Notes under the pieces: model-generated
Databases searched by the model: none
Told to the model about the DNA's origin: nothing
What the model saw: the letters and a program-made list of their open reading frames with translations, nothing else
Position numbers and translations under genes: made by a program
In this document: piece by piece, positions 34,555 to 43,932 of the stretch
How positions within the stretch are numbered: position 1 is the first letter of the stretch
Layout of the letters: each line of letters starts with the position of its first letter
Assembly (NCBI RefSeq): GCF_036010505.1
Contig: NZ_CP108569.1
Span: 7,146,001-7,210,000, forward strand
Direction: 5' to 3'
DNA: 64,000 nucleotides
DNA from: Streptomyces sp. NBC_01197
GTDB lineage: Bacteria > Actinomycetota > Actinomycetes > Streptomycetales > Streptomycetaceae

Positions 34555-36764
34555 TCCACGGCCGGTACCGGCTGCTCGAAACCATCGGGCGCGGCGGCAT
34601 GGGCGAGGTCTGGCGGGCGCGTGACGAGTCACTGGGCCGCCAGGTCGCCGTCAAATGCCTCAAGCCGCTGGGGCCCCAGCACGACCAGTCATTCACCCGG
34701 GTGCTGCGCGAGCGCTTCCGACGCGAGGCGCGGGTCGCGGCTTCGCTGCAGCACCGCGGGGTCACCGTCGTCCATGACTTCGGCGAGTACGAGGGCGTCC
34801 TCTACCTCGTCATGGAGCTGCTCGACGGCAAGAACCTGAGCCAGCTCCTCGACGCGAACGAGCAGCGGCCGCTGCCGGTACCGGACGTCGTCGACATCGC
34901 CCGGCAGGTCGCCTCCGCCCTCGCGTACACGCATGAACAGGGCATCGTCCACCGGGACCTGAAGCCCGCCAACATCATGCGGCTCACCGACGGCACGGTG
35001 AAGATCTGCGACTTCGGCATCGCGCGCCTGGGCCACGACATCGGTTTCACCTCCCGGCTCACCGGCACCGGCATCGCCATGGGGACCCCGCACTACATGT
35101 CGCCCGAGCAGATCGGCGGCGGGGAGATCGACCACCGCAGCGATCTCTACTCGCTGGGTTGCGTGCTGTACGAAATCGCCACAGGGGCGCCGCCGTTCGA
35201 CCTCGACGACGCCTGGGCGGTGCTCGTCGGCCACCGGGACACCGTGCCGGAACCGCCGCGCAGCCACCGGTCCGAACTGCCGGAGTTCCTCGACCGGGCG
35301 GTCCTCGACCTGCTCGCCAAGACCCCGGACGAGCGCCCGGCGGACGCCAGGGAGTTCGGCCTGCTGCTCGGCCCGGAGACGCCGGCGGCCGGGATGGCCA
35401 CGCCCGCCGTGCTGGGTCCCGCGCCCGAGCTGCCCCCGCCGCTGCCGCCCTGGACCCGGTCCATGACCACCGGCCACAAGGCCACCGGAACCTGGACGGT
35501 CACCTCAACCCCGACCGACCGGGCGACGGCGCTCACCGGCGAGTGGACGACCGCCGGACCCCCGCGCGGAGCCGCGGCCGTCCCCGTGGTGTCCACCGGG
35601 CAGCGGCCCACCCCGCCGCCCGGCCAGGTGGCCGCGCTCGCGGGCCGACACAACGCCGGGCTCAGTCTGAGCAGGCTGGGGCGCTGGTCGGAGGCGGGGG
35701 AGGTGCACCGGGCGGTGGCGGCCGAGCGTGAGTACGTCCTCGGCCCCGGTCATCCGGACACCCTGGCCAGCCGCTATGAGGTGGGCTTCACGCTGAGCCG
35801 CACCGGGCGGGCGGGCGACGCGCTGCAGGAGTTCACGCGGGTCGCCGAAGGCCGGGAGCGGGCCCTGGGCGCCGACCATCCCGAGACGCTCGCCGCCCGG
35901 CAGGAGACGGCGTACGTACTGGGGCAACTCGGCCGGCACTTCGATGCGCACCAGGTGTACGCGTCGGTTCTCGCGGCCCGGGAGCGCACTGTCGGGCCTG
36001 ACCACCCGGACACGCTGCGCTGCCGGCACAACCTCGCCTTCAACCTGAGCAGGCTCGGGCGGCTGGAGGACTCCTACCTGATGGCGTGCGAGGTCGCCGC
36101 GGCACGGGCCGCCGTGCTCGGCGCGGCGCATCCGGACACTCTGCTGACCCGGTACGAAGTGGCCTACGTACTCGGCCAGTTGGGCCGCTGGCCGGAGGCG
36201 CTGGAGATCTACCGCGAGGTCGCCGCCGCCCGTGAACAGGCGCTGGGCGCCGATCACCCCGACACCCTCGCCACCCGTTACGAGGTGGCCATCAGCCTGG
36301 GCCGGCTGGGCCACAGCGCGGAGGCGCTCGAACGGTTCGTCGCGCTGGTCGGCGACCGCACCCGGGTCCAGGGGCCGGCCGACCCGGAAACCCTGCGGGC
36401 CCGCCATGGCCTGGGGGTGAACCTGGGCCGTCTCGGCCGGTGGGACGAGGCGCTCGCCGAGGCGCGCGAGATCTGCGCACTGCGCGAACAGGCGCTGGGC
36501 GGCGACCACCCGGACACCCTGGTCAGCCGCCGCGAAATCGCTGTCGGGCTGGGCTGGCTGGGCCGCTGGTCGGACGCGCTCACCGTCTACCGGGCGGTCG
36601 CCGGGGCCCGGGAGCGGGTGCTCGGCCTCGACCATCCGGACGCGCTGGCCAGCCGTAACGACGAGGCGCACTGCCTGGAGCAGTTGGGCTGCGGGGACGA
36701 GGCCGCCGAGCTGTACCGCCAGGTCGCCGCGCGCCGGCAGCAGCGGAGCGCGCCGGGACTCTGA
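34536..36764 (+). CDS. Ser/Thr protein kinase with C-terminal TPR array
   Basis: 742 residues. Kinase domain ~10-275: glycine loop IGRGGMGEV (17-25), Lys40 of VAVKCLK, catalytic HRDLKPANI (139-147), DFG (159-161), and GTPHYMSPEQIGGGEIDHRS. A Pro/Thr linker (~285-365) follows, then about nine ~42-residue TPR units, each built on a GADHPDTLATRYEVAISLGR-like core. There is no transmembrane segment, so it is a cytosolic Hanks-type kinase with a protein-interaction array in place of the PASTA sensor. Its start lies inside the end of the DUF2236 gene. Confidence 0.92.
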   Translation: MADTRLIHGRYRLLETIGRGGMGEVWRARDESLGRQVAVKCLKPLGPQHDQSFTRVLRERFRREARVAASLQHRGVTVVHDFGEYEGVLYLVMELLDGKNLSQLLDANEQRPLPVPDVVDIARQVASALAYTHEQGIVHRDLKPANIMRLTDGTVKICDFGIARLGHDIGFTSRLTGTGIAMGTPHYMSPEQIGGGEIDHRSDLYSLGCVLYEIATGAPPFDLDDAWAVLVGHRDTVPEPPRSHRSELPEFLDRAVLDLLAKTPDERPADAREFGLLLGPETPAAGMATPAVLGPAPELPPPLPPWTRSMTTGHKATGTWTVTSTPTDRATALTGEWTTAGPPRGAAAVPVVSTGQRPTPPPGQVAALAGRHNAGLSLSRLGRWSEAGEVHRAVAAEREYVLGPGHPDTLASRYEVGFTLSRTGRAGDALQEFTRVAEGRERALGADHPETLAARQETAYVLGQLGRHFDAHQVYASVLAARERTVGPDHPDTLRCRHNLAFNLSRLGRLEDSYLMACEVAAARAAVLGAAHPDTLLTRYEVAYVLGQLGRWPEALEIYREVAAAREQALGADHPDTLATRYEVAISLGRLGHSAEALERFVALVGDRTRVQGPADPETLRARHGLGVNLGRLGRWDEALAEAREICALREQALGGDHPDTLVSRREIAVGLGWLGRWSDALTVYRAVAGARERVLGLDHPDALASRNDEAHCLEQLGCGDEAAELYRQVAARRQQRSAPGL

Positions 36765-36774
36765 GCCGTCGTGT

Positions 36775-36795
36775 CCGGGGCCGTGTGGGCCCCGG
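36775..36795 (+). terminator. Terminator hairpin after the kinase gene
   Basis: CCGGGGCC/GGCCCCGG, 8-bp perfect stem with a GTGTG loop, 10 nt after the stop. Confidence 0.7.
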
Positions 36796-36834
36796 GGCAT
36801 GAAGAAGAACAGGACCCTGTCCGGCCCGCGAAGT

Positions 36835-36879
36835 TCGCGAACAACCTCCGACGATCGCGAACAACATCCGACGATCGCG
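36835..36879. repeat. 20-bp tandem repeat, 2.25 copies
   Basis: TCGCGAACAACCTCCGACGA (36835-36854) is followed directly by a copy with one change (36855-36874) and a partial third (TCGCG). It lies between convergent genes. Confidence 0.7.
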
Positions 36880-36938
36880 TAGACCGTGAAGGACCGGACA
36901 GGACCCGGGAATCAGGGCCGGCTGTCAGGGCCCGGGGG

Positions 36939-37676
36939 TCAGGACCCGATCGGGTTGACGAACGTCGCCGGGTGGGTGGCGCCGTCCTGCTTGGTGACAG
37001 CGCCTCCGAACGGCCACTTCAGCGCGAACTGGCCCTTCTCGTTGGGCGGGGTGATCCGCACCAGGCCGGGCTGGAAGGTACCCGACCCCGTCTGGGTGGT
37101 CGCGCCGAGCGTGATGGTGAAGTCGGTGGTGCCTCCGGGCGACAACGGGATGGTGGTGACCGGCTTCGAGGAGCGCGCCAGCGACCACGTGTCGTCTGAC
37201 GCCTGGTTGCCGACCATGTCGACGCCGGGGAAGCCGGTCAGCGTGCAGGTGCGCTTGCTGATGTTGGTGAATGCCACCGAGGCCTGTGTCTGGTTCTCGG
37301 TCTTCATGTCCGGTACGGCGTCGCCGCCCGTGGCGAAGGCCGCCTTGAGATCGGCGGTGTGGCAACGCGATCCCGCGGAGCTGCCCGACGCCGCTCCCTT
37401 CCCGCCGCCGGTGGAGGAGCTCTCCGGGGCCTTCGTTCCGCTGCCGGCCGCAGTGCCGCCGGAGCCCGAATTACCGGAAGCCGAGCTGCTGGAGCTGTCC
37501 GAACCGGCGGCCGCTCCCTTGCCCGACGTGGAGCCGTCGGACGAGGCGGCCGATGAGGAGCCCCCCGAGGCCTTGTCGTCAGACGACGACGAACAGGCGG
37601 CGGCGCCGAGGCTGAGCGCGGTGACGGCGAGGAGGGCGGCCATCCGGCGGGGCAGTCGGTTCAGTTGTGTGGTCAT
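36939..37676 (-). CDS. DUF4232-domain lipoprotein
   Basis: 245 residues. A signal peptide ending in a lipobox (LSLGAAAC, Cys28) predicts a membrane-anchored lipoprotein. A ~70-residue Ser/Gly-rich linker leads to a DUF4232 domain (CHTADLKAAF, ASVAFTNISKRTCTLTGFPG, PLSPGGTTDFTITLG), a beta-sandwich found in actinobacterial secreted proteins of unknown role. The two Cys in the domain may form a disulphide. Transcribed alone, convergent with the kinase gene. Confidence 0.85.
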   Translation of the reverse strand: MTTQLNRLPRRMAALLAVTALSLGAAACSSSSDDKASGGSSSAASSDGSTSGKGAAAGSDSSSSSASGNSGSGGTAAGSGTKAPESSSTGGGKGAASGSSAGSRCHTADLKAAFATGGDAVPDMKTENQTQASVAFTNISKRTCTLTGFPGVDMVGNQASDDTWSLARSSKPVTTIPLSPGGTTDFTITLGATTQTGSGTFQPGLVRITPPNEKGQFALKWPFGGAVTKQDGATHPATFVNPIGS

Positions 37677-37879
37677 GAGTGTGGGGCCCCCTGGAATTCG
37701 TGAGTACGTGAGCTACGCGTGAGTAATTGATCTATGAACGGATATCACGCCCCGACGGTCAGATCAGTTGCAGGGAGGTGTGAATGCCCGCATGTGACAT
37801 GGATCTCTGTGAGATCTCTGTGGGCCGGGTGAGCCGGTCGTGTGCTAGAGCTCCCCTGACCCGGTGTCACCCGGCAGGC

Positions 37880-39745
37880 TCAGTCCGAGGAACGCACCCA
37901 GCCGGTCGCCTCGATCCGGGCCGCGTCGGCCGTCCGGGTCTCGTCGAAGACCGTACGGCGGCCGTCCCCGACCACGATGCCGGTGACGTACGCCCCGCGG
38001 CCCACGTACAGCTGATCGGTCGTGTAACGCCAGCGCAGCCGCACTTCCTTGCCGCGCCACGCTGCCAGATCCGCGTCCAGCCGGTGCCAGACGCGCCCGG
38101 ACCAGCCGTCCACCGAGCCCGCCGGATGGGCCTTGGGTCCCTGGCCGTCGGCGGTGGTGGAGAAGGGCACCGGCTGCCAGGCCGCACCGGCGTCCGCCGA
38201 CGCCTCCAGGAACAGGAAGTCGGCGTGCGGCTCGCTGTCCCACCACACCGAGGCGCCGAGACGCGTCCGTCCGGAGACCGGGACGACGGCGGGCAGGGTC
38301 AGGGTGGCCGTCGCCGAACTCGCCATGCCGGAGAACCAGGCCGTACGCCCGTGCGCAGGCCGCACCGGCACCGCGCGCGCCAGGTTGTTGCCCGCCTGGA
38401 CCCGGGGCGCGCTCCCGGTACGCCAGTTGCGCACCGGGTGGACCGAGTTGCCCAGCATGATCAGGAACGAGTCGGAGGTCGGGTCGAGCACCAGGCTGGT
38501 CCCGGTGAACCCGGTGTGGCCCGCGGTGCGCGGAGTGGCCATCGCGCCCATGTACCAGTGCTGGTACAGCTCGAAGCCCAGACCGTGATTGTCCCCGGGG
38601 AACGCGGTGTTGAAATCGGTGAACAGCAGATCGACGGAGTCGGGCCGCAGGATGCGGGCGGGCCCGTACGCGCCGCCGTTCAGCAGGGTGCGGGCCAGGA
38701 CCGCCAGGTCCCAGGCGCAGGAGAAGACTCCGGCGTGACCGGCGACCCCGCCGAAACTGTAGGCGTTCTCGTCGTGCACCTCACCCCAGACCAGCCCGCG
38801 GTCGAGGCCCGACCAGGGCGGCCTGGCGTCCTCGGTGGCTGCGATCTCGGGCTTCCAGGTGGCGGGCGGGTTGTAGCGCGTGCGCCGCATCCCGAGCGGT
38901 GCGGTGATCCCCTCACGGACCAGCACGTCGAGCGTGCGTCCGGTGATCCGCTCCAGGACCAGCTGCATCGAGATGAGGTTGAGGTCGGAGTAGAGATACG
39001 CGGTTCCAGGGGCGTTGATCGGCGCCTCGTTCCACAGCATCCGCAGTCTCCCCTCCCGCGTCGGCTCCTTGTACAGCGCCAGCGTCGCGCGGAAGCCGGA
39101 CGTGTGCGTGAGGAGCTGGCGGATCGTCATGTCCGCCTTGCCGGCCGCGCCGAACTCGGGGAGGTACGAGGCGACCTTCGCGGTCAGCTCCAGCGCGCCC
39201 CGTTCGATCTGCTGCACCGCCACGAGGGACGTGAAGAGTTTGGAGACGGAGGCCAGGTCGTAGAGGGTGTCCCGGTCCGCCGCGATCTGCTGGTCCGCGG
39301 GGAACTCGACACCGGTGTCGGACTTCTCGTCGTACGCCGAGTAGCGCACCGCGTGTCCGATCGGCTCGTGCAGTGCCACCGTGCCGCCGCGCCCGGCGAG
39401 CAGAACGGCGCCCGCGTACCACGGGTGGGTGGGGGAGGGGCCGAGGAACGCCCTGGCGTCGCTGACCAGTTGCCGCAGTTGGCCCGGCAGCAGACCGGCC
39501 TGTCCGGCGGTACCACGCCGGAGGGTCGTACGCCCGGAGCCGGAGCCCGAGTTGGAGCCGGAGTCGGAGCCGGAGCCCGGAACGGCGGCGTCCGCGCCGT
39601 GCCCGGCCGGATCCGCAGCCGGTACCCCGGCCGCGGCGGCCGGTCCCAGCGGGAGCGAGGCCAGGGCGAGCGCCCCTCCCAGGGCCAGGATTCCGCCGCC
39701 CAGCCGGCGCCGGCTGATGTCCCCGCCCGCTGCGTTGCCGCTCAT
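37880..39745 (-). CDS. Tat-exported serine hydrolase, beta-lactamase (class C) fold
   Basis: About 621 residues. A twin-arginine signal (SRRRLGGGILALGGALALAS) and an Asp/Ser/Gly-rich spacer lead to a beta-lactamase/PBP-like domain (~110-440): SxxK motif in DLASVSKLFTSL, YSDLN as the tyrosine motif, and AGHTGFTG as the third motif. The last ~150 residues form a beta-rich carbohydrate-binding-like module (LRWRYTTDQLYVGRGAYVTG). Likely a D-stereospecific esterase or peptidase acting outside the cell. ATG at 39745 is preferred; an in-frame GTG lies 12 nt upstream. Confidence 0.82.
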   Translation of the reverse strand: MSGNAAGGDISRRRLGGGILALGGALALASLPLGPAAAAGVPAADPAGHGADAAVPGSGSDSGSNSGSGSGRTTLRRGTAGQAGLLPGQLRQLVSDARAFLGPSPTHPWYAGAVLLAGRGGTVALHEPIGHAVRYSAYDEKSDTGVEFPADQQIAADRDTLYDLASVSKLFTSLVAVQQIERGALELTAKVASYLPEFGAAGKADMTIRQLLTHTSGFRATLALYKEPTREGRLRMLWNEAPINAPGTAYLYSDLNLISMQLVLERITGRTLDVLVREGITAPLGMRRTRYNPPATWKPEIAATEDARPPWSGLDRGLVWGEVHDENAYSFGGVAGHAGVFSCAWDLAVLARTLLNGGAYGPARILRPDSVDLLFTDFNTAFPGDNHGLGFELYQHWYMGAMATPRTAGHTGFTGTSLVLDPTSDSFLIMLGNSVHPVRNWRTGSAPRVQAGNNLARAVPVRPAHGRTAWFSGMASSATATLTLPAVVPVSGRTRLGASVWWDSEPHADFLFLEASADAGAAWQPVPFSTTADGQGPKAHPAGSVDGWSGRVWHRLDADLAAWRGKEVRLRWRYTTDQLYVGRGAYVTGIVVGDGRRTVFDETRTADAARIEATGWVRSSD

Positions 39746-39919
39746 CTCAGCACTCACTCCCTGAAAGTATCTTTCGGGCCTCGATCGACTGCGGAAACTT
39801 TCTTCCATCGATACGGGGGTGTCAACCCTCGCACCGCGTGTCCCCAGCGCTCCAAAGAATCTGACACAGCATCAGGAAACCTCTTCCCTCGGCTGCTCCG
39901 CTGGGGCATCCTGCGCCCC

Positions 39920-41026
39920 ATGGAGACGGAGCTGAGCAAGAAACTGGGGATCGAGCACGCAATCTTCGGCTTCACGCCCTTTCCCGCCGTGGCCGCCGCC
40001 ATCACCCGGGCCGGCGGATTCGGGGTACTCGGAGCGGTTCGCTACACCGCCCCCGACGAACTGGCGCGTGATCTCGACTGGATGCAGGAGCACACCGACG
40101 GACTGCCGTACGGCCTCGACGTCGTCATGCCCGCGAAAAAGGTGGAGGGGGTGACGGAGGCCGAGGTCGAGGCGATGATCCCGCAGGGACACCGCCGGTT
40201 CGTCGAGGAGACCCTCGCCAAACACGGAGTCCCCGAGTGGCCCGAGGGCGAACCATCCGGCTGGCGGATCACCGGGTGGATGGAACAGGTCGCCCGCAAC
40301 CAGCTCGACGTCGCCTTCGACTATCCGATCAAACTGCTCGCCAACGCACTCGGCTCCCCGCCCGCCGACGTCATCGAACGCGCCCACCGCCACGACGTCC
40401 TGGTCGCGGCGCTGGCCGGCAGCGCCAAGCACGCCCGGCGCCATGCCGAGGCCGGTATCGACATCGTCGTCGCCCAGGGGTACGAGGCGGGCGGCCACAC
40501 CGGGGACATCGCCTCCATGGTGCTCACCCCCGACGTGGTCGACGCCGTGTCACCGCTGCCGGTCCTGGCCGCCGGCGGGATCGGCAGCGGTGAGCAGATC
40601 GCCGCCGGTATCGCGCTCGGCGCCCAGGGCGTCTGGCTCGGCTCGCTCTGGCTCACCACCACCGAGGCCGAGATGCACTCGCGCGCCCTCACCCGGAAGC
40701 TCATCGAGGCGGGCTCCGGCGACACCGTGCGCTCCCGCGCGCTCACCGGCAAACCGGCCCGTCAGCTCCGTACCGAATGGACCGACGCCTGGGACGACCC
40801 CGCAGGACCCGGCACCCTCCCCATGCCCCTCCAGGGGCTGCTCGTCGCCGACGCGGTCTCCCGGATCCAGAAGTACGAGGTCGCCCCGCTGCTCGGCACC
40901 CCGGTGGGGCAGATCGTCGGCCGGATGAACTCCGAACGCGGTGTCCAGGAGGTATTCGACGAGCTGACCCGCGGTTTCGAGCGGGCCGTCGACCGGATCA
41001 ACCGCATCGCAGGACGGAGTCACTGA
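39920..41026 (+). CDS. Nitronate monooxygenase/2-nitropropane dioxygenase-family FMN enzyme
   Basis: 368 residues, TIM-barrel flavoprotein. AGGFGVLGAVRY binds flavin near the start; VLVAALAGSAKHARRHAEAG, VVAQGYEAGGHTGD (with the catalytic-type His), and VLAAGGIGSGEQIAAGIALG are the family signatures. Besides nitronates, relatives act in steroid-ring degradation (IpdC), which would suit the coupled acyl-CoA ligase that starts within its stop codon (TGATG). Which activity applies cannot be decided from sequence. Confidence 0.88.
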   Translation: METELSKKLGIEHAIFGFTPFPAVAAAITRAGGFGVLGAVRYTAPDELARDLDWMQEHTDGLPYGLDVVMPAKKVEGVTEAEVEAMIPQGHRRFVEETLAKHGVPEWPEGEPSGWRITGWMEQVARNQLDVAFDYPIKLLANALGSPPADVIERAHRHDVLVAALAGSAKHARRHAEAGIDIVVAQGYEAGGHTGDIASMVLTPDVVDAVSPLPVLAAGGIGSGEQIAAGIALGAQGVWLGSLWLTTTEAEMHSRALTRKLIEAGSGDTVRSRALTGKPARQLRTEWTDAWDDPAGPGTLPMPLQGLLVADAVSRIQKYEVAPLLGTPVGQIVGRMNSERGVQEVFDELTRGFERAVDRINRIAGRSH

Positions 41027-42588
41027 TGGCAGCGACGGACAGCGGCACCCCCAACGGCTTCTGGGCCCAGGCCACCGCCGACCCCGGCCGCACGGTCGTG
41101 ATCGCACCCGATGGCGAGGAGTGGACCGCCGGACGGCTGCACACGGCCGTCAACCAGCTGGTGCACGGGCTGCGCGCCGCAGGTCTGGAGCGCGGGGACG
41201 CCTTCGCGGTCGTCCTGCCGAACAGCGTCGAGTTCCTCACCGCGTATCTGGCCGCCTCGCAGGCCGGTCTCTATCTGGTCCCGGTCAACCACCACTTCGT
41301 CGGGCCTGAGATCGCCTGGATCGTCTCCGACTCCGGGGCCAAGGTCCTCATCGCCCATGAGCGGTTCGCCGAAGCGGCGACGGCGGCGGCGGACGAAGCC
41401 GGGCTCCCCGCCACCCAACGGTACGCGGTCGGCGCCATACCGGGCTTCCGTCCCTACGGCGATCTCCCCGGCGGGCAGCCCGGATCCGTACCGGATGACC
41501 GCACCCTCGGCTGGGTGATGAACTACACCTCGGGCACCACCGGACGGCCGCGCGGCATCCGCCGCCCGCTGTCCGGCAAGCTGCCGGAGGAGACCTACCT
41601 CGGCGGGTTCCTCGGGATCTTCGGGATCAGGCCCTTCGACGGCAACGTTCATCTCGTCTGCTCGCCGCTCTACCACACCGCCGTGCTCCAGTTCGCCGGC
41701 GCGGCCCTGCACATCGGCCACCCCCTGGTCCTGATGGACAAGTGGACGCCCGAGGAGATGCTGCGCGCGATCGACGCGCACGGTTGCACGCACACACATA
41801 TGGTCCCGACCCAGTTCCACCGCCTCCTCGCCCTGCCCGACGAGGTCAAGGAGCGGTACGACGTCACTTCGATGCGCCATGCCATCCATGGCGCCGCGCC
41901 CTGCCCCGACCACGTCAAGCGGGCGATGATCGAGTGGTGGGGGCGCTGCGTCGAGGAGTACTACGCGGCCAGCGAGGGCGGCGGTGCCTTCGCCACGGCC
42001 GAGGACTGGCTGAAGAAGCCGGGCACCGTCGGCAAGGCCTGGCCCATCAGCGAACTCGCCATCCACGACGACGACGGCAACCGGCTGCCGCCCGGCGAAC
42101 TCGGCACCGTCTACATGAAGATGTCCACCGGCGGCTTCAGCTACCACAAGGACGAGGCCAAAACGGCGAAGAACCGCATCGGCGACTTCTTCACCGTCGG
42201 AGACCTGGGCCTGCTCGACGAGGACGGCTACCTCTTCCTCCGCGACCGCAAGATCGACATGATCATCTCCGGCGGGGTCAACATCTACCCGGCCGAGATC
42301 GAGTCCGCCCTGCTCACCCACCCCGCGGTCGCCGACGCCGCCGCCTTCGGGATCCCGCACAGCGACTGGGGCGAAGCGGTCAAGGCCGTCATCGAACCGG
42401 CCGACGGCGCCGAGCCCGGCGACGCGCTCGCCGCCGAGATCCTCGCCCACTGCGAGTCCCGGCTGGCCGGGTACAAGCGCCCCAAGAGCGTCGACTTCAT
42501 CGAGACGATGCCCCGCGACCCCAACGGCAAGCTCTACAAGCGGCGGTTGCGCGAACCGTACTGGGAAGGGCACGAGCGCGCCGTCTGA
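41026..42588 (+). CDS. Acyl-CoA ligase (FadD-like, AMP-forming)
   Basis: 520 residues, ANL superfamily. AMP-binding signature YTSGTTGRPRGIRRPL, acid motif YAASEGG, GDFFTVGDLGLLDEDGYLFL, core hinge RDRKIDMIISGGVNIYP and the C-terminal catalytic Lys in PRDPNGKLYKRRL are all present. It activates a carboxylate to its CoA thioester via an acyl-adenylate. The ATG overlaps the TGA of the nitronate-monooxygenase-like gene by one base, so both are in one operon; the pair suggests oxidation and activation of the same unusual acid. Confidence 0.92.
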   Translation: MAATDSGTPNGFWAQATADPGRTVVIAPDGEEWTAGRLHTAVNQLVHGLRAAGLERGDAFAVVLPNSVEFLTAYLAASQAGLYLVPVNHHFVGPEIAWIVSDSGAKVLIAHERFAEAATAAADEAGLPATQRYAVGAIPGFRPYGDLPGGQPGSVPDDRTLGWVMNYTSGTTGRPRGIRRPLSGKLPEETYLGGFLGIFGIRPFDGNVHLVCSPLYHTAVLQFAGAALHIGHPLVLMDKWTPEEMLRAIDAHGCTHTHMVPTQFHRLLALPDEVKERYDVTSMRHAIHGAAPCPDHVKRAMIEWWGRCVEEYYAASEGGGAFATAEDWLKKPGTVGKAWPISELAIHDDDGNRLPPGELGTVYMKMSTGGFSYHKDEAKTAKNRIGDFFTVGDLGLLDEDGYLFLRDRKIDMIISGGVNIYPAEIESALLTHPAVADAAAFGIPHSDWGEAVKAVIEPADGAEPGDALAAEILAHCESRLAGYKRPKSVDFIETMPRDPNGKLYKRRLREPYWEGHERAV

Positions 42589-42720
42589 TTCCGCCTGGAC
42601 CGACGACACCAGCGCAGGTACGTGGGCCGGACCCCGCGACCCGGCCTGATCCGGAAGCGGGGCCCCGGTGCCGGGCGCGCCCGCCGGGCAGCCGCTGATC
42701 ATCTCTGCCAGCGTGGATCC

Positions 42721-43818
42721 ATGAGAGCGCCGAGCCGGGCCCTGGCGGCACAGTGGACCACCGCGGTCCCCGTGGTCGCTGTCGTGGCCCTGATCCTCAG
42801 CTGGGGCCGCGAGCTGCCGGTGTTCGCCGTGGTCCTGGTGGCGCTCTGCCTGGCCGGAGCGGTGCTGGCCGCCGTGCACCACGCCGAGGTGATCGCCCAC
42901 CGGGTGGGAGAGCCCTTCGGCTCGCTGGTGCTGGCGGTCGCCGTCACCGTCATCGAAGTGGCGCTCATCGTCACCCTGATGGCCGACGGCGGCTCCAAGT
43001 ACTCCTCACTCGCCCGGGACACCGTCTTCGCCGCGGTGATGATCACCTGCAACGGGATCGTGGGTCTCTCCCTGCTGATCGGCGCCGTACGCCGCGGGGT
43101 CGCCGTCTTCAACGCCGAGGGATCGGGCACGGCCCTGTCCGCCGTGGCGGCGCTCGCGACCCTCACCCTGGTCCTGCCGAGGTTCACCAGGAAGCCGGGA
43201 CCGGAGTTCAGCGGGCCCCAGCTTGCCTTCGCCGCCATCGCGTCACTCTGCCTGTACGGCCTGTTCGTAGCCGTCCAGACGGTGCGTCACCGGGACTACT
43301 TCCTGCCCCTCACCCAGCAGGGCGAAATCCAGACCGAGGACGGCCACGCACCACCGCCGGGCCGGCGGGCCGCCCTGCTCAGCCTCGTACTGCTGCTTGT
43401 CGCTCTGATCGCCGTGGTGGGTGACGCCAAGGGCATCTCGCCGACCCTGGAGTCGGGCGTCGCGGCGGCAGGGCTGCCCCACGCGGTCGTCGGCGTGGTG
43501 ATCGCGCTGCTCGTGCTGCTGCCCGAGACGCTCGCGGCGGTACGGGCGGCGCGCCGCGACCGCGTCCAGACCAGCCTCAACCTGGGGCTCGGCTCGGCCA
43601 TGGCGAGCATCGGGCTGACGATCCCGGCCATCGCGCTGGCCTCGGTCTGGCTCACCGGACCGCTGCTGCTCGGGCTCGGAGCCACCCATATGGTGCTGCT
43701 CGCGCTGACCGTGGTGGTCGGCGCCCTGACCATCGTCCCTGGCCGGGCGACCCTGATGCAGGGCGGCATCCACCTGGCGATCTTCGCCGCCTTCGTGTTC
43801 CTGGCCGTCAGCCCCTGA
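42721..43818 (+). CDS. chaA: Calcium/sodium:proton antiporter (CaCA, ChaA)
   Basis: 365 residues, equal to Escherichia coli ChaA, with about 11 helices. The two acidic repeat motifs are visible: GEPFGSLVLAVAVTVIEVAL (first alpha repeat, preceded by HHAEVIAHRV) and LLPETLAAVRAARRDRVQTS with LNLGLGSAMASIGLTIP (second). An acidic/His segment sits in the central loop. It exports Ca2+ or Na+ in exchange for H+ and helps alkaline or salt tolerance. A single gene. Confidence 0.93.
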   Translation: MRAPSRALAAQWTTAVPVVAVVALILSWGRELPVFAVVLVALCLAGAVLAAVHHAEVIAHRVGEPFGSLVLAVAVTVIEVALIVTLMADGGSKYSSLARDTVFAAVMITCNGIVGLSLLIGAVRRGVAVFNAEGSGTALSAVAALATLTLVLPRFTRKPGPEFSGPQLAFAAIASLCLYGLFVAVQTVRHRDYFLPLTQQGEIQTEDGHAPPPGRRAALLSLVLLLVALIAVVGDAKGISPTLESGVAAAGLPHAVVGVVIALLVLLPETLAAVRAARRDRVQTSLNLGLGSAMASIGLTIPAIALASVWLTGPLLLGLGATHMVLLALTVVVGALTIVPGRATLMQGGIHLAIFAAFVFLAVSP

Positions 43819-43864
43819 GCCGCGGCGCGGAGCTGCCGACCGGGGGTGACGGCCGGCCGCTCGT

Positions 43865-43927
43865 GATCCTGCGGTTCGCCTGCCCGGTACGCCTCCCTTG
43901 ACCGGACCCCCGGCGAACCGCAGGATC
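43865..43927 (+). promoter_or_regulatory. 16-bp perfect inverted repeat before an acyl-CoA ligase gene
   Basis: GATCCTGCGGTTCGCC (43865-43880) is exactly inverted at 43912-43927, five nt before the ATG. The 31-nt loop contains TTGACC, a -35-like element. It could be an operator pair or a leader hairpin that hides the ribosome site. Confidence 0.55.
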
Positions 43928-43932
43928 GCGCC

